A DNA stretch of 64,000 nucleotides from [Clostridium] polysaccharolyticum (GCF_900111595.1 NZ_FOHN01000001.1:87926-151925), one strand, 5' to 3'. Shown: positions 53,630-63,249, numbered from the stretch's first letter. The notes: generated from the sequence alone by a model not told the origin. A program made the numbers and translations.

Positions 53630-54853
53630 GTGAAAGAAAAGCAGATATATCTGATTGGAATTGGCATGGGCACAGAGGGAACCCTTACGGAAAAAGCCCG
53701 TGAACTTATAAACAAAAGCCAGATTCTGATTGGAGCAAAACGAATGTTAGAACCATTTGCCAAGGAAGGGAAAGAACTGTTTTATTCCTATAAGGCAGAT
53801 GAGATAAAGGCATATCTATGCCAGAAAGAAACGTTCCAAAGTGCTTGTGTCCTGTTGTCAGGAGACGTTGGATTTTACAGTGGATCGAAGAAGCTGTTAG
53901 AGGTACTTGGGGATTTTGAGGTAGAATTGATTCCAGGAATTACATCTATGGTGTATTTTTGCAGCAGGTTAAGAACTTCCTGGGAAGATGTCTGCTTTGG
54001 AAGTGCACATGGAAAAACGATTAACGTTATCCAGAGGATTCAAAGATATAAAAAATGTTTCTTTTTATTAGATGGAGAAGTCAGCTTAAAAAGACTTTGT
54101 GAGAAGCTTCGTTATTATGGAATGGAAGGAGTAACGTTACATGTAGGCGAAAATCTTTCTTATGAGGATGAGCGTATTGTAACAGGAAAGCCAGAAGATT
54201 TTGAAACAATGGCTTTTGGTACGTTGCTTGTGGTATTGATTGAGAATGTATCTGCAAAAAACTGGGTTGCCAGCTCCATACCAGATGAAGCATTTATCCG
54301 TACCAAAGTACCTATGACCAAAAGCGAAGTCCGTACCATAAGCATTGGAAAACTGCAGTTAGAAGCCGATTCTGTTGTCTATGACGTAGGGGGCGGAAGT
54401 GGTTCTGTGTCGGTTGAAATGGCGATGCAGTCTCCAGATATCAAAGTGTATTCTGTTGAGAAGAAACCAGAAGCCTTGGAACTTATGGAACAGAATAAGA
54501 GAAAATTTGCAGCGGATAATATAGAGATTATAGAAGGAAATGCACCAGAAGCTTTAGAAAAACTTCCAGCACCAACCCATGCATTTATCGGTGGCAGTTC
54601 AGGAAATTTAGACAGGATTGTTGACTGCATTTTTGAAAAAAATCCAATGTGCCGTATTGTCATAAATACCATTGCCCTTAATTCTATGGCACAGGTGATG
54701 GAGTTATTTAAGAGCCATCCAGAGTATGAAAGTGACATTGTACAGATTCAAGCCTCTAATGCAAAACAAGCAGCAGGCTACCAGATGATGATGGGGCAGA
54801 ATCCTATTTATATCATAACACTTTGGAGAAAAACACAGGAGGCCAGAGGATGA
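53630..54853 (+). CDS. cbiET: Fused cobalt-precorrin-7 C5/C15 methyltransferase-decarboxylase CbiET (CobL)
   Basis: 407 residues from a GTG start. The N-terminal CbiE half (about 1-205) reads IYLIGIGMGTEGTLTEKARE and VLLSGDVGFYSGSKKLLE. The C-terminal CbiT half (about 220-405) reads RTKVPMTKSEVRTISIGKL then DVGGGSGSVSVEMAMQSP, the SAM site. The fusion does C-5 and C-15 methylation and C-12 decarboxylation. cbiE and cbiT are separate in Salmonella and fused in CobL. Overlaps cbiA (ATGA). Confidence 0.93.
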   Translation: MKEKQIYLIGIGMGTEGTLTEKARELINKSQILIGAKRMLEPFAKEGKELFYSYKADEIKAYLCQKETFQSACVLLSGDVGFYSGSKKLLEVLGDFEVELIPGITSMVYFCSRLRTSWEDVCFGSAHGKTINVIQRIQRYKKCFFLLDGEVSLKRLCEKLRYYGMEGVTLHVGENLSYEDERIVTGKPEDFETMAFGTLLVVLIENVSAKNWVASSIPDEAFIRTKVPMTKSEVRTISIGKLQLEADSVVYDVGGGSGSVSVEMAMQSPDIKVYSVEKKPEALELMEQNKRKFAADNIEIIEGNAPEALEKLPAPTHAFIGGSSGNLDRIVDCIFEKNPMCRIVINTIALNSMAQVMELFKSHPEYESDIVQIQASNAKQAAGYQMMMGQNPIYIITLWRKTQEARG

Positions 54854-56232
54854 GTACACCACGGGTTTTAATTGCAGGAACCAATAGCGGATGTGGCAAA
54901 ACTACCGTAGTCTGTGGCCTTTTAGCTGCATTGAAACAAGCTGGTTTAAAAGCTGCATCCTGTAAGTGTGGTCCAGATTACATTGATCCAATGTTTCACA
55001 GCCAGGTGTTTGGCATACCTTCTAGCAATCTGGATCTTTTCTTCTCAACCAGAGAAGAGGCAAGAGTTATCTTAGAGGAAAATGGCAAGTGTGCAGATGT
55101 CACTATCGTGGAAGGGGTAATGGGAGCTTTTGACGGAATGCAGATGGATTCAGACAAAGCCAGTTCCTATGACGTGGCAAAACAGACACAGACGCCCATG
55201 ATTTTAGTGGTAAATGCAAAAGGGATGGCATTATCTGTTGTGCCCATAATAAAAGGTTATCTGGAATTTCGTAAAGACCATGCCATCAAGGGTGTGATTC
55301 TCAATAACGTCAGCAAAATGACAGGCATTAGGTTAAAAGAGGTCATTGAAAAGGAACTTCCAGTGAACGTGTATGGATGTATACCAGCTCTTTCGGAGTT
55401 TAAGCTGTCTAGCAGACATTTAGGGCTGGTTACCCCTTTTGAACTAGAACAGATTCAAACGGATTTAGCCAGATTAGGAACCCAGATGGCAGAGTATCTG
55501 GACTTAGAGGGCATTCTTGCATTAGCTAAGTCAGCACCCCCAATTCATGAGAAACAGCCAAAAGAGCGGGAAGAAATGCTTGCTTCCAAGGCTGGAAAGG
55601 GACTTCGGGTTGGGGTGGCATGGGACAAAGCCTTTTGCTTTTATTATAAAGAGAATCTTAGGATGTTAGAACTTCTTGGATGCGAACTGGTTTATTTTAG
55701 TCCCTTAAAAGACAACGCCCTGCCAGAAGGCATTGACGCTGTCTTATTAGGTGGCGGTTATCCAGAGTTATATGCAAGGGATCTGTCGGAAAATGAATCC
55801 TTTTTAAAGGACATAAACCAAAGGCTGTGTAATGGTCTTCCCTGTCTGGCAGAGTGTGGTGGCTTTATGTACCTTCATGAACAGATGGAGGATGATAAGG
55901 GAGAAGTATATAAAATGGCAGCCGTGATTCCAGGGAAGACAGCGAACCAGAAGAAATTAGTGCGATTTGGATATACTGTTTTAGAAGCAAATCAGGAAAA
56001 CCCTTATTTAAAAGAAGGGGAAACCATAAAAGCCCACGAATTTCATTACTGGGACAGCGACAATAACGGAGAAACTTTTTTGTCAAAGAAACCTTCAGGG
56101 AAAAGAAGCTGGGTAAGTGGTCATGGTACAGATACGATTCTGGCAGGATTTGCCCATCTGTACTATCCATCAAACTGGAAAGTTGTAAGACGTTTCTTAG
56201 AACAATGCAAAGCACAGAAAGAGAAGGAGTGA
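54850..56232 (+). CDS. cbiA: Cobyrinate a,c-diamide synthase CbiA
   Basis: About 460 residues from the ATG at 54850, which overlaps the cbiET stop, with AGGAGG eight bases upstream. Walker [18 protein letters not shown]. The substrate part is [20 protein letters not shown]. The C-terminal glutamine amidotransferase domain has [18 protein letters not shown] and the catalytic Cys in [11 protein letters not shown]. It amidates the a and c side chains using glutamine and ATP. CbiA acts on the cobalt form in this pathway. Confidence 0.95.
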   Translation: MSTPRVLIAGTNSGCGKTTVVCGLLAALKQAGLKAASCKCGPDYIDPMFHSQVFGIPSSNLDLFFSTREEARVILEENGKCADVTIVEGVMGAFDGMQMDSDKASSYDVAKQTQTPMILVVNAKGMALSVVPIIKGYLEFRKDHAIKGVILNNVSKMTGIRLKEVIEKELPVNVYGCIPALSEFKLSSRHLGLVTPFELEQIQTDLARLGTQMAEYLDLEGILALAKSAPPIHEKQPKEREEMLASKAGKGLRVGVAWDKAFCFYYKENLRMLELLGCELVYFSPLKDNALPEGIDAVLLGGGYPELYARDLSENESFLKDINQRLCNGLPCLAECGGFMYLHEQMEDDKGEVYKMAAVIPGKTANQKKLVRFGYTVLEANQENPYLKEGETIKAHEFHYWDSDNNGETFLSKKPSGKRSWVSGHGTDTILAGFAHLYYPSNWKVVRRFLEQCKAQKEKE

Positions 56233-56236
56233 GGAA

Positions 56237-57769
56237 ATGGCAAAATCCTTAATGATACAGGGAACGATGTCTAATGCAGGAAAGAGCCTGCTTGTGGGCG
56301 GGCTTTGCCGGGTATTGAAACAGGACGGATACAAAGTAGCCCCTTTTAAGTCACAGAATATGGCATTGAATTCCTTTATTACAGAAGATGGGCTGGAAAT
56401 GGGAAGAGCTCAGGTGATGCAGGCGGAAGCGGCAGGAATCAAGCCCACCGTACAAATGAACCCGATTCTGTTAAAACCCACTAACGATGTAGGTTCGCAG
56501 GTGATTGTCAATGGAGAAGTCATTGGCAATATGTCTGCAATGGACTATTACAAAAATAAGCCTAAGTTTATTCCGGATATTATGAAAGCTTATCATCAGC
56601 TAGAAGAGGAATATGACATAATTGTACTAGAGGGAGCAGGCAGTCCTTCAGAAATTAATCTAAAGGAAAATGATATTGTCAACATGGGCATGGCGAAGCT
56701 TGCAAAGGCTCCCGTTCTTTTGGTAGGGGATATTGACCGTGGGGGTGTATTTGCACAGCTGATTGGAACATTAGTGCTTCTAGAGAAAGAGGAACTGTCT
56801 TATGTAAAAGGTCTGGTTATTAACAAATTCCGTGGGGACAAGGAAATTCTTATGCCAGGAATCCGTATGCTTGAAGAACGGGGACAGAAAAAGGTGCTAG
56901 GTGTCATGCCTTATGTATATGTAGATATTGATGATGAGGACAGCTTATCAGAACGTTTCCGGAAAAAAGATGCCAGTGGCTTAATTGATATTGCTGTCAT
57001 ACGTTTTCCTAGAATCTCTAACTTTACAGATTTTAACCCTTTTGAATGTTTTGACGAAGTGTCTTTGCGTTACATTAAAAGTCCAGATCAGTTAGGCAAT
57101 CCAGATATCATTTTACTGCCAGGAACAAAGAATACCATTGAGGATTTGCTTTGGATGCGTCAGAATGGACTGGAAGCGAAAATCCTGCAGCATGCCAAAG
57201 CGGGAAAAATCATATTTGGTATCTGTGGAGGGTACCAGATGCTAGGACAGTCTATCAGGGATCCTGAGGGCGTGGAACATAAAGGAGAAGTGCGAGGAAT
57301 GGAACTTCTGCCAATCCGTACTGTATTTTCAGCGGAGAAAACAAGAACTAGAGTAGCTGGAACCTTTGGAAATGTGGAGGGAATTTTAAAATCCCTTTCT
57401 GGTATTCCAATAGAAGGATATGAGATTCACATGGGGACATCAGAGCTGGAAGCAGATGGAAAATCATTAACCAGTTTAACAGATATGACCGTACAGACGG
57501 AGGACACTATAGATTGTGGCAAAGCAGATGGCACCCAAAAGGAAAATGTATACGGAAGCTATGTACACGGCATTTTTGATGCACCAGAGACTGCAAAGGG
57601 GATTGTGGCTGCTGTTTTAAAGGAAAAAGGACTGGATGCAAGTAACGTACAGGCGTTTCAGATGCAGGAATATAAGGAAAGACAATATGATCTGTTAGCA
57701 GATGCAGTACGTAAAAACATGGATATGGAAACGATATATAAGGTTATAGAACAAGGAATGCAGGAGTAA
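56237..57769 (+). CDS. cobQ: Cobyric acid synthase (CobQ/CbiP)
   Basis: 510 residues. Starts [20 protein letters not shown], then [20 protein letters not shown] and [15 protein letters not shown], diagnostic of CobQ/CbiP. Synthase and GATase domains follow, the latter with [16 protein letters not shown] around the catalytic Cys. It amidates the b, d, e and g side chains to give (adenosyl)cobyric acid, the last step encoded here. Start follows GAAGGAGTGAGG, four bases after cbiA. Confidence 0.96.
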   Translation: MAKSLMIQGTMSNAGKSLLVGGLCRVLKQDGYKVAPFKSQNMALNSFITEDGLEMGRAQVMQAEAAGIKPTVQMNPILLKPTNDVGSQVIVNGEVIGNMSAMDYYKNKPKFIPDIMKAYHQLEEEYDIIVLEGAGSPSEINLKENDIVNMGMAKLAKAPVLLVGDIDRGGVFAQLIGTLVLLEKEELSYVKGLVINKFRGDKEILMPGIRMLEERGQKKVLGVMPYVYVDIDDEDSLSERFRKKDASGLIDIAVIRFPRISNFTDFNPFECFDEVSLRYIKSPDQLGNPDIILLPGTKNTIEDLLWMRQNGLEAKILQHAKAGKIIFGICGGYQMLGQSIRDPEGVEHKGEVRGMELLPIRTVFSAEKTRTRVAGTFGNVEGILKSLSGIPIEGYEIHMGTSELEADGKSLTSLTDMTVQTEDTIDCGKADGTQKENVYGSYVHGIFDAPETAKGIVAAVLKEKGLDASNVQAFQMQEYKERQYDLLADAVRKNMDMETIYKVIEQGMQE

Positions 57770-57772
57770 ATC

Positions 57773-58426
57773 ATGGAAAAAATTATTGGTGGAATTGTCC
57801 TTGAGCAAGTAGCACCTAAGGAAATAGAGAAGAGAAGTTTTGAAATTATTACAGAGGAGTTAAAAGGAAGAACATTTCCTGCGGATCAGGACTCCATTAT
57901 TAAACGAGCGATTCACACATCAGCAGATTTTGATTATGCGGACAATCTGTGCTTTTCGGAAAATGCAGTTGCCATTGCCAAGGAAGCCATTCTAAATGGT
58001 GCCTGCATTGTGACAGATACGCAGATGGCAAAAGCGGGAATTAACAAGAAGTCCCTCGGCAGACACGGGGGAGAGGTTTACTGCTTTATGAGTGATGAGG
58101 ATGTGGCAGCAGAGGCGAAAGAGCGAGGCGTTACAAGAGCAGCAATCAGTATGGAAAAAGCATGTAAACTTGAAAAAGATGTGATTTTCGCCATTGGAAA
58201 CGCACCTACAGCACTGGTGGAACTGTATGAGCTGATCCAAAAGGGAAAGATTAAACCAAAGCTTATTATTGGTGTGCCAGTTGGGTTTGTAAATGTGGTG
58301 CAGGCGAAGGAACTAATTATGACGGCAGGAGTGCCTTATATCGTGGCAAGAGGCAGAAAAGGCGGAAGCAATGTAGCAGCAGCGATCTGCAATGGACTGC
58401 TGTATCAGATAAATGATGAGAGATAG
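57773..58426 (+). CDS. cbiC: Cobalt-precorrin-8 methylmutase CbiC (CobH)
   Basis: 217 residues. RAIHTSADFDYADNLCFSEN holds the conserved catalytic His. GACIVTDTQMAKAGINKKSL and FAIGNAPTALVELYELI, then IIGVPVGFVNVVQAKE, are further family blocks. It moves the C-11 methyl to C-12, giving cobyrinic acid. It closes the operon, only three bases after cobQ. The next gene has its own promoter. Confidence 0.95.
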   Translation: MEKIIGGIVLEQVAPKEIEKRSFEIITEELKGRTFPADQDSIIKRAIHTSADFDYADNLCFSENAVAIAKEAILNGACIVTDTQMAKAGINKKSLGRHGGEVYCFMSDEDVAAEAKERGVTRAAISMEKACKLEKDVIFAIGNAPTALVELYELIQKGKIKPKLIIGVPVGFVNVVQAKELIMTAGVPYIVARGRKGGSNVAAAICNGLLYQINDER

Positions 58427-58458
58427 CCTCTTTTTAATTGGATGAAACTTTATAAAAC

Positions 58459-58488
58459 TTGACAAAGACTTCTATTTTTCGGTATACT
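58459..58488 (+). promoter_or_regulatory. Promoter of the hydrolase/RCC1 gene pair
   Basis: A consensus TTGACA (58459-58464), 18 bases, TATACT (58483-58488). It lies between the cbiC stop and the next start, showing that the following pair is a separate unit from the cobalamin operon. Confidence 0.8.
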
Positions 58489-58534
58489 TAGCTTGTTTTG
58501 CTACTATTTAGTTTGGAAAAGGAGTTTAGTTTTA

Positions 58535-60031
58535 ATGAAATTAAAAAAGAATATAGCACTTTTTATGCTAGCACCTGTTGCCATGGCCAATATTTCGGTT
58601 TCTGTCAAGGCCAATGAGCCAGAATCCCAAACAGTAATTGCAGTCAATGGCCAGGCATATAATGCACAGGAATTTATGGATCGGGTGCTGGAATATACCA
58701 TTCAGCCAGCTCCAGTAGAAAATGTGCAGGCAGACGACGGAACAGAAGTCAGATTTACATACAATACTTCCAGACAGAGAACCGAAAAAGTAAAAGGCAA
58801 AGACAGAACGCTTTATCAGTACGATGAATTTTCTAACTTGAAGGCACAGTATCTGCCAAATAGGAAATGGATTACCTATTCCTACCAGAAAACAGGATAC
58901 GATACCTTTGCCAAAAGCATATCCTATGGAAATAAACAGTATTACTATCAGATGGAAGACGGCATTATTACAGGCCTTTTAAATGAGAAAAATCAGATAG
59001 TCTGTACCTATTCTTATGATGAAAATGGAGCCACAAAGCATATCTATGAATGGAAAGGGAAAAAGAAAGAGGAACATTCCGATCAGGAAGGAGATGACTT
59101 TGTCGGCTGTGTCAATTCCATTCGCTATGATGGGAAATGTTACGATTCTGAAACAGAAATGTTCTGTATGGATGGAAATTATTATGATACGAAGACGGAT
59201 AAAATGGTTGGCGGGAACTGTTATGTGGATATGAAAGGACTTTTTGGAGACCAGTATGAAACCTTACGGCGTCAGGAACGTCAGCAAGAGCTAAAGAATG
59301 GAGGAAAGAAAGCCGTTATCTGCAGTATTCCTTCTGCCATGCAGTCCGCACTTGTGTATGCGGCTACGCAAAAGTATAATGACGCATTGAATGAAAAACA
59401 TCCTTCTTATGAAAAATACGGAAGCAGCTGGTATACGGCTTTTCAAAGTTCGTCTGTGCAGTATAAACTGGCTGCCCGGATTATTTATGCGGAAAATACC
59501 AATTTAGGAAGTGCTTCAGATGAAAAGAATTTTCTAAAGTATAATCGACAGGGAATTGCATGGGTAATAGCAAACCGTCTTTTGGAGGATAAATACCGGA
59601 AAAGCAAAGGAAAACGAATGTGTTTTTCCGATGCATCAACTCCAAGTTTATATTCGGTGCTTACCAAAAGAGGTGCTTTTGTGTCACTGTACAGTGACAA
59701 TGCAATGGGAGAAATACGAACTTCCGTTGATGCCTACCAGCAGGCGTTGTTATTAGCATGTTACATCAATGTCTGTTCCAACTTTGATCAATACGATGCA
59801 GTTCTTCCAAGACCTTCTGGTGTTACCTATCAGTGTTATAATAAAGGAGCCTTGACAAAAGATTCCAAGCCAGTGGCAAAATGGAGCAATGTAAGGTTTC
59901 CGGGAGATTCCACTGCTTATACTGGAAAGAAGGATTATTCTGCATTCAAGTATTATTCTTCTATTGGATTGTTTAATGTGCTTCATTCCTATGCAGAGGA
60001 AACCTTATCGATCCAATCGGTTTATTATTAA
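58535..60031 (+). CDS. Exported YD-repeat-like protein with SleB-type cell-wall hydrolase domain
   Basis: About 498 residues from the ATG at 58535 (AAGGAG ten bases upstream). A cleavable signal peptide ends near SVKANE. The N-terminal half (about 45-220) shows RHS/YD-like motifs (LYQYDEFSNLKAQYLPN, ITYSYQKTGYD and VCTYSYDENGATKHIYE). The C-terminal half (about 315-490) resembles the Hydrolase_2/SleB domain: LAARIIYAENTNLGS, then QGIAWVIANRLLEDKYR. SleB-type enzymes act on spore cortex or vegetative peptidoglycan. The combination is uncommon, and neither target nor timing can be read here. Several Cys pairs are present, as in exported proteins. Confidence 0.75.
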   Translation: MKLKKNIALFMLAPVAMANISVSVKANEPESQTVIAVNGQAYNAQEFMDRVLEYTIQPAPVENVQADDGTEVRFTYNTSRQRTEKVKGKDRTLYQYDEFSNLKAQYLPNRKWITYSYQKTGYDTFAKSISYGNKQYYYQMEDGIITGLLNEKNQIVCTYSYDENGATKHIYEWKGKKKEEHSDQEGDDFVGCVNSIRYDGKCYDSETEMFCMDGNYYDTKTDKMVGGNCYVDMKGLFGDQYETLRRQERQQELKNGGKKAVICSIPSAMQSALVYAATQKYNDALNEKHPSYEKYGSSWYTAFQSSSVQYKLAARIIYAENTNLGSASDEKNFLKYNRQGIAWVIANRLLEDKYRKSKGKRMCFSDASTPSLYSVLTKRGAFVSLYSDNAMGEIRTSVDAYQQALLLACYINVCSNFDQYDAVLPRPSGVTYQCYNKGALTKDSKPVAKWSNVRFPGDSTAYTGKKDYSAFKYYSSIGLFNVLHSYAEETLSIQSVYY

Positions 60032-60046
60032 AAGGAGTAAAAGGAA

Positions 60047-61195
60047 ATGTTTAAAAAGAAAGTGACCTATCTAGTGTTGATAATAGCCCTATGTCTGTCT
60101 GCTGGCTGTGGAACGGTTACGCAACAGGCCAAAAGCGAGGAAACAGTACTGAAAGAAGCCATATCCTGTATTCAGGAGAAGAAATATCCTCAGGCAATCG
60201 GATTACTGTCAAAAATTAAGGACAATGAACAGGCAGAAGACTTGTTACAGCAGACACGCTATCTTATCTCAGGATCTTATATTGCCAATATGGGGGCGGG
60301 TATTGCGGCACTGGATAAGGATGGAAAAGTGAAAATTGCAATGGAGGATGGACTTTATGAATATTATCATTGTGGGGATACGAAAGACTGGAAAAACATT
60401 ACAAGTTTCTCGGATGCACAATTTCGTCTGAATGCATTAGATGAGGATGGGCATATTCATTCAGCAGGAGATGAAGATCCTTTGGGACAGGAGGTAGCGA
60501 AAAAATTACAGTCCTATGCAGATATCGCTGCAATGTCTACCGATTGGAATGATTATGTCTTACTGACAGAAGCAGGAAAAATAGAGGCGTATTCAGCAGA
60601 TGATGCACAAGCACTTGAAAGTTACCAAGATGAAATTGCATCGTGGAAGGATGTAGTGGATGTTATGACAGGAGATACAAGAATTGCTGCTTTGAAAAGA
60701 GATGGAACGGTGTCGGTTGCAGATTATAATAAATATTATCAGACAGAAAATGATTATTTATTTGATGAAACAGCGGACTGGAAGGACATTGTTGCGATAT
60801 CTTCTGGTGGAGATGAGATTGCTGGACTTCGTTCTGATGGTACAGTTGTTGTTACAACAACGAAAATAAAAAACGGAATTGGTCATGAAATTCAAATGCG
60901 TGATACTTATGAGGATGTGTCTGACTGGGAGGATATTATTGCCATTTCAAAAGGGCTTAGTACCCTGTTAGGATTAAAACGAGATGGAACAGTTGTTGCA
61001 AGTGGTTATAGCGAAAACGGTCAATTAGACGTATCGGACTGGAAGGACATTGTTGCAATAGCAGCTGGGGACTGGATTTCTGTCGGTTTAAAAGCGGATG
61101 GTACAATCGTGGTTGCTGGAGAGATGGAAGAAGGTGTTAAGCAGCCAGATATCTCCAACATGACAGATCTGTATGTACCAGCTATACAGTATTAA
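60047..61195 (+). CDS. RCC1-repeat-like surface lipoprotein
   Basis: 382 residues. Lipoprotein signal ALCLSAGC (Cys21). A short TPR-like helix pair (about 30-75, LKEAISCIQEKKYPQAIGLL) is followed by about six RCC1-type units of the form DWKDIVAIS...GL+xDGTVV, for example IAGLRSDGTVVVTT and LLGLKRDGTVVASG. This predicts a beta-propeller on the outer membrane face. Such proteins are common in clostridia and their function is unknown. Only 15 bases after the hydrolase gene, so the two are likely co-expressed and act at the same surface. Confidence 0.72.
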   Translation: MFKKKVTYLVLIIALCLSAGCGTVTQQAKSEETVLKEAISCIQEKKYPQAIGLLSKIKDNEQAEDLLQQTRYLISGSYIANMGAGIAALDKDGKVKIAMEDGLYEYYHCGDTKDWKNITSFSDAQFRLNALDEDGHIHSAGDEDPLGQEVAKKLQSYADIAAMSTDWNDYVLLTEAGKIEAYSADDAQALESYQDEIASWKDVVDVMTGDTRIAALKRDGTVSVADYNKYYQTENDYLFDETADWKDIVAISSGGDEIAGLRSDGTVVVTTTKIKNGIGHEIQMRDTYEDVSDWEDIIAISKGLSTLLGLKRDGTVVASGYSENGQLDVSDWKDIVAIAAGDWISVGLKADGTIVVAGEMEEGVKQPDISNMTDLYVPAIQY

Positions 61196-61350
61196 AATTT
61201 TTTGTTCTTTATTTTAATCTTTCCATTTTTTGAATGTGCAATTCTGGAAAAAACACATCCATACATCTTAAATCCCCGTTAAACACTTTTCTAATACCTA
61301 TTAACCAGTTTTTCTTGCCTTGAAGAAGTGATTTTATTTATAGTTAAAAG

Positions 61351-61382
61351 AAAGTGTTTCGGTAAAAAAGTGTTTCGGTAAA
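61351..61382 (+). repeat. Perfect 16-bp tandem repeat upstream of the Agr-like genes
   Basis: Two abutting copies of AAAGTGTTTCGGTAAA. A related inverted copy (AAACACTTTT) occurs at 61281-61290. LytTR regulators such as the one encoded next often bind direct repeats, though usually with a longer period. It may be an operator for the decayed locus. Confidence 0.75.
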
Positions 61383-61463
61383 ATTCGATTCTTAATGGTT
61401 TTGGAAAAGGATAGTATATGTTAATTAACGAAAGCTCTGCACCAGAAAAAGGGGGAAAGATAC

Positions 61464-62144
61464 TTGGAAAATGCCATATTAGCGATACTTACCTGGTTTG
61501 TACAAATGAGTGAACCAGTGATCTTGAACTGGTTTTGGAGTAAAATTGCTACTCCTATTGAAGAACGGAAGAAAATGCAGGCAATAGGGATGGTATTCTT
61601 ATGTGGATATATCTGTATCCTTTCTGCAGTAGTGGGCAAAGTAGGTAATATGCCATTTTTAGTATATTCATTAAATAATCTTAGTGTTTTTGTAAACGTA
61701 TGGTATGCGGTTATCTTTATGGGAAGAGGCGGCGTGCATGGGAGAAAAACATTGAACTTGTATGTGGGATTGAAGTGGATAACATAATCATACCACTGCA
61801 GGATTTAAATGCTATCATTACCAATATGCTTGACAATGCCATAGAGGCCTGCGAGAAAATCGGGAACAGAAAAAAAGAGATGGATAAAGTTTAAGGTGTA
61901 CTTTTCGGACGAAAGTGTTGTAGTAGAATGTGCGAATACCTACATAGGAAAACTGGAAATGGATAAATCTGGGTATTTTATTACATCCAAAGAAGATAAG
62001 GCAAATCATGGCTTTGGACTAAAGAGAATTGAAGAATGTGCTATTACTAACGGGGGAGATTTTGTGGTGGAGTATACAGAGGAAATATTCACCGTTCGGG
62101 TATTTTTCGATAAAGAGAGAGCTGACTGGAAGGAGAAAGCATAG
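61464..62144 (+). pseudogene. Decayed AgrC-type sensor histidine kinase
   Basis: Starts at a TTG with GGGGGAAAG upstream. The first frame (61464-61787) gives two membrane helices (MENAILAILTWFVQMSEPV, then MVFLCGYICILSAVVGKV) and stops. From about 61736 a second frame gives the HATPase N-box part LNAIITNMLDNAIEACEKIG. At an A7 run (61870-61876) reading returns to the first frame with WIKFKVYFSDESVVVEC and the G-box HGFGLKRIEECAI. Most membrane helices and the whole His-phosphorylation domain are missing compared with a typical 430-residue AgrC. It is a remnant with a large deletion plus two frame changes. The last part ends right before the response regulator gene. Confidence 0.8.
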
Positions 62145-62151
62145 GGTGGTT

Positions 62152-62862
62152 ATGAATGTACTAATTGTGGAAGATAATGAATTGTTCGTGAACAGTAATG
62201 CAAGATCCATGAAAGTATTGGCCAATAAGTATAATATAGATATGAAGGTAAAGGTTTTTACCAATGTGGGCGATCTTCTATATCAGCATATAAAAGAGGA
62301 AAGCATTGATTTGGCATTGCTGGATGTAGAAATTGGAAACCATGATGGGGTTAAAGTAGGAAAGAAGATTGTAAAGTATCACCCATTGGTTTCGCTGGTA
62401 TTTATTACATTATATAGAAAATATCTAGATAGGGCCAGTGTGCTAGATCCCATTGGCTTTTTAGTAAAACCAGTGCAATTTGACAGACTAGAGAAGTTAT
62501 TTTGCAAGGCAGTGATGTTAAAACAGGGACTGCTATCTTTAGAAGAAAAGAATACGAAATTTGTTACAGTAATGGAAAATAGAAACAAGATGGAAATCAA
62601 AGAATGTGAAATCCTTTATATTAGAACCTGTCAGAGAAAGCTTTTATTAAAAGTGGGAGAACGCAATATCCTTATAAGTGAGACAATAAGCAGTTTTGAG
62701 AAAGGTCTTTCGGATCTGTTTATAAAAATAGCCAGGGATATCCTTGTCAACAAAAGAAAAGTGAAAGAGGTAAGGGGAATGCAGATCATTATGTGTAATG
62801 GTGACAGTTTGGATATATCCTGGCGTAAGTTTCAGGAGGTAATTCGAAAACTGCATACATAA
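62152..62862 (+). CDS. LytTR-family response regulator (AgrA-like)
   Basis: 236 residues from the ATG at 62152, eight bases after the remnant's stop. GTG at 62146 is an alternative. The receiver domain (about 1-120) has the acidic pair in VLIVEDNELF, phospho-acceptor Asp in LALLDVEIGNHDGV and Lys in FLVKPVQFD. The LytTR DNA-binding domain (about 140-235) reads CEILYIRTCQRKLLLKV and FIKIARDILVNKRKVKEV. It appears intact although its kinase is broken. It would normally activate the agr promoter and virulence or group-behaviour genes. Phosphorylation by another kinase is possible. Confidence 0.9.
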   Translation: MNVLIVEDNELFVNSNARSMKVLANKYNIDMKVKVFTNVGDLLYQHIKEESIDLALLDVEIGNHDGVKVGKKIVKYHPLVSLVFITLYRKYLDRASVLDPIGFLVKPVQFDRLEKLFCKAVMLKQGLLSLEEKNTKFVTVMENRNKMEIKECEILYIRTCQRKLLLKVGERNILISETISSFEKGLSDLFIKIARDILVNKRKVKEVRGMQIIMCNGDSLDISWRKFQEVIRKLHT

Positions 62863-62899
62863 GATATTTAAGTTCAACAGAGGAAAGAAAGGAGGAACG

Positions 62900-63052
62900 C
62901 TGTGGGAAAAACGGGTAGAGAAATTACTGGCAGAAGCAGCAGACTGGAATTTAAAGAAAGGTGTCAATTCGTCATGTCATGTTTTTTTGTTTCAGCCAAA
63001 GCTTTCAGACAAATCGAGTAATAAACTGGGAAAATTTAAAGAAAAGAGATAA
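62900..63052 (+). pseudogene. AgrD-like cyclic-lactone autoinducer precursor (frameshifted or CTG-started)
   Basis: One frame from 62903 to 63052 reads KLLAEAADWNLKKGVNSS then CHVFLFQPKLSDK and ends in KLGKFKEKR. The amphipathic leader, the short segment with one Cys followed by four residues up to Phe, then QPK and a charged tail, is the AgrD layout. A good AAAGGAGG (62888-62895) precedes GTG at 62902, but that GTG is one frame off. Deleting a single A in the run 62907-62911 would give MGKRVEKLLAEAAD as a proper 49-residue start. The only in-frame start is CTG at 62900. So either a frameshift, a CTG start, or an assembly error in a homopolymer. Confidence 0.6.
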
Positions 63053-63073
63053 TACAGATTTAAAATTTAATCA

Positions 63074-63122
63074 GATCTATTCTATAAGGATTTTTTGTCA
63101 CCTTTATAGAATAGATTTTTTT
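63074..63122 (+). terminator. Terminator after the Agr-like unit
   Basis: ATCTATTCTATAAGG pairs with CCTTTATAGAATAGAT with one bulged base around an AT-rich loop, followed by a run of T. It closes the response regulator and AgrD-like unit. Confidence 0.85.
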
Positions 63123-63204
63123 ATTTCTAATAATTGTAATTTTAGCAAAAAAACAAAGGAAGAAACCGTTTAGAGAATCATGCTTATCCAATAAACACAC
63201 TTTA

Positions 63205-63232
63205 TTGAATCATCCTGCAAATTAGTTATAAT
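63205..63232 (+). promoter_or_regulatory. Candidate promoter in the 3' accessory region
   Basis: TTGAAT (63205-63210), 16 bases, TATAAT (63227-63232). It is followed by a stem TAGTTCAT / ATGAACTA (63232-63253) and then a stretch without a conventional gene. Confidence 0.5.
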
Positions 63233-63249
63233 AGTTCATGTGGCAATGA

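Noticed and set aside
61196..61260. Terminator after the RCC1-like gene
   Set aside because: T-rich stretches are present but no convincing stem precedes them.
62902..63021. GTG-initiated 39-residue frame downstream of the LytTR regulator as a real gene
   Set aside because: It has the best ribosome site, but its peptide resembles nothing, whereas the neighbouring frame matches the AgrD layout. Taken as evidence of a frameshift instead.
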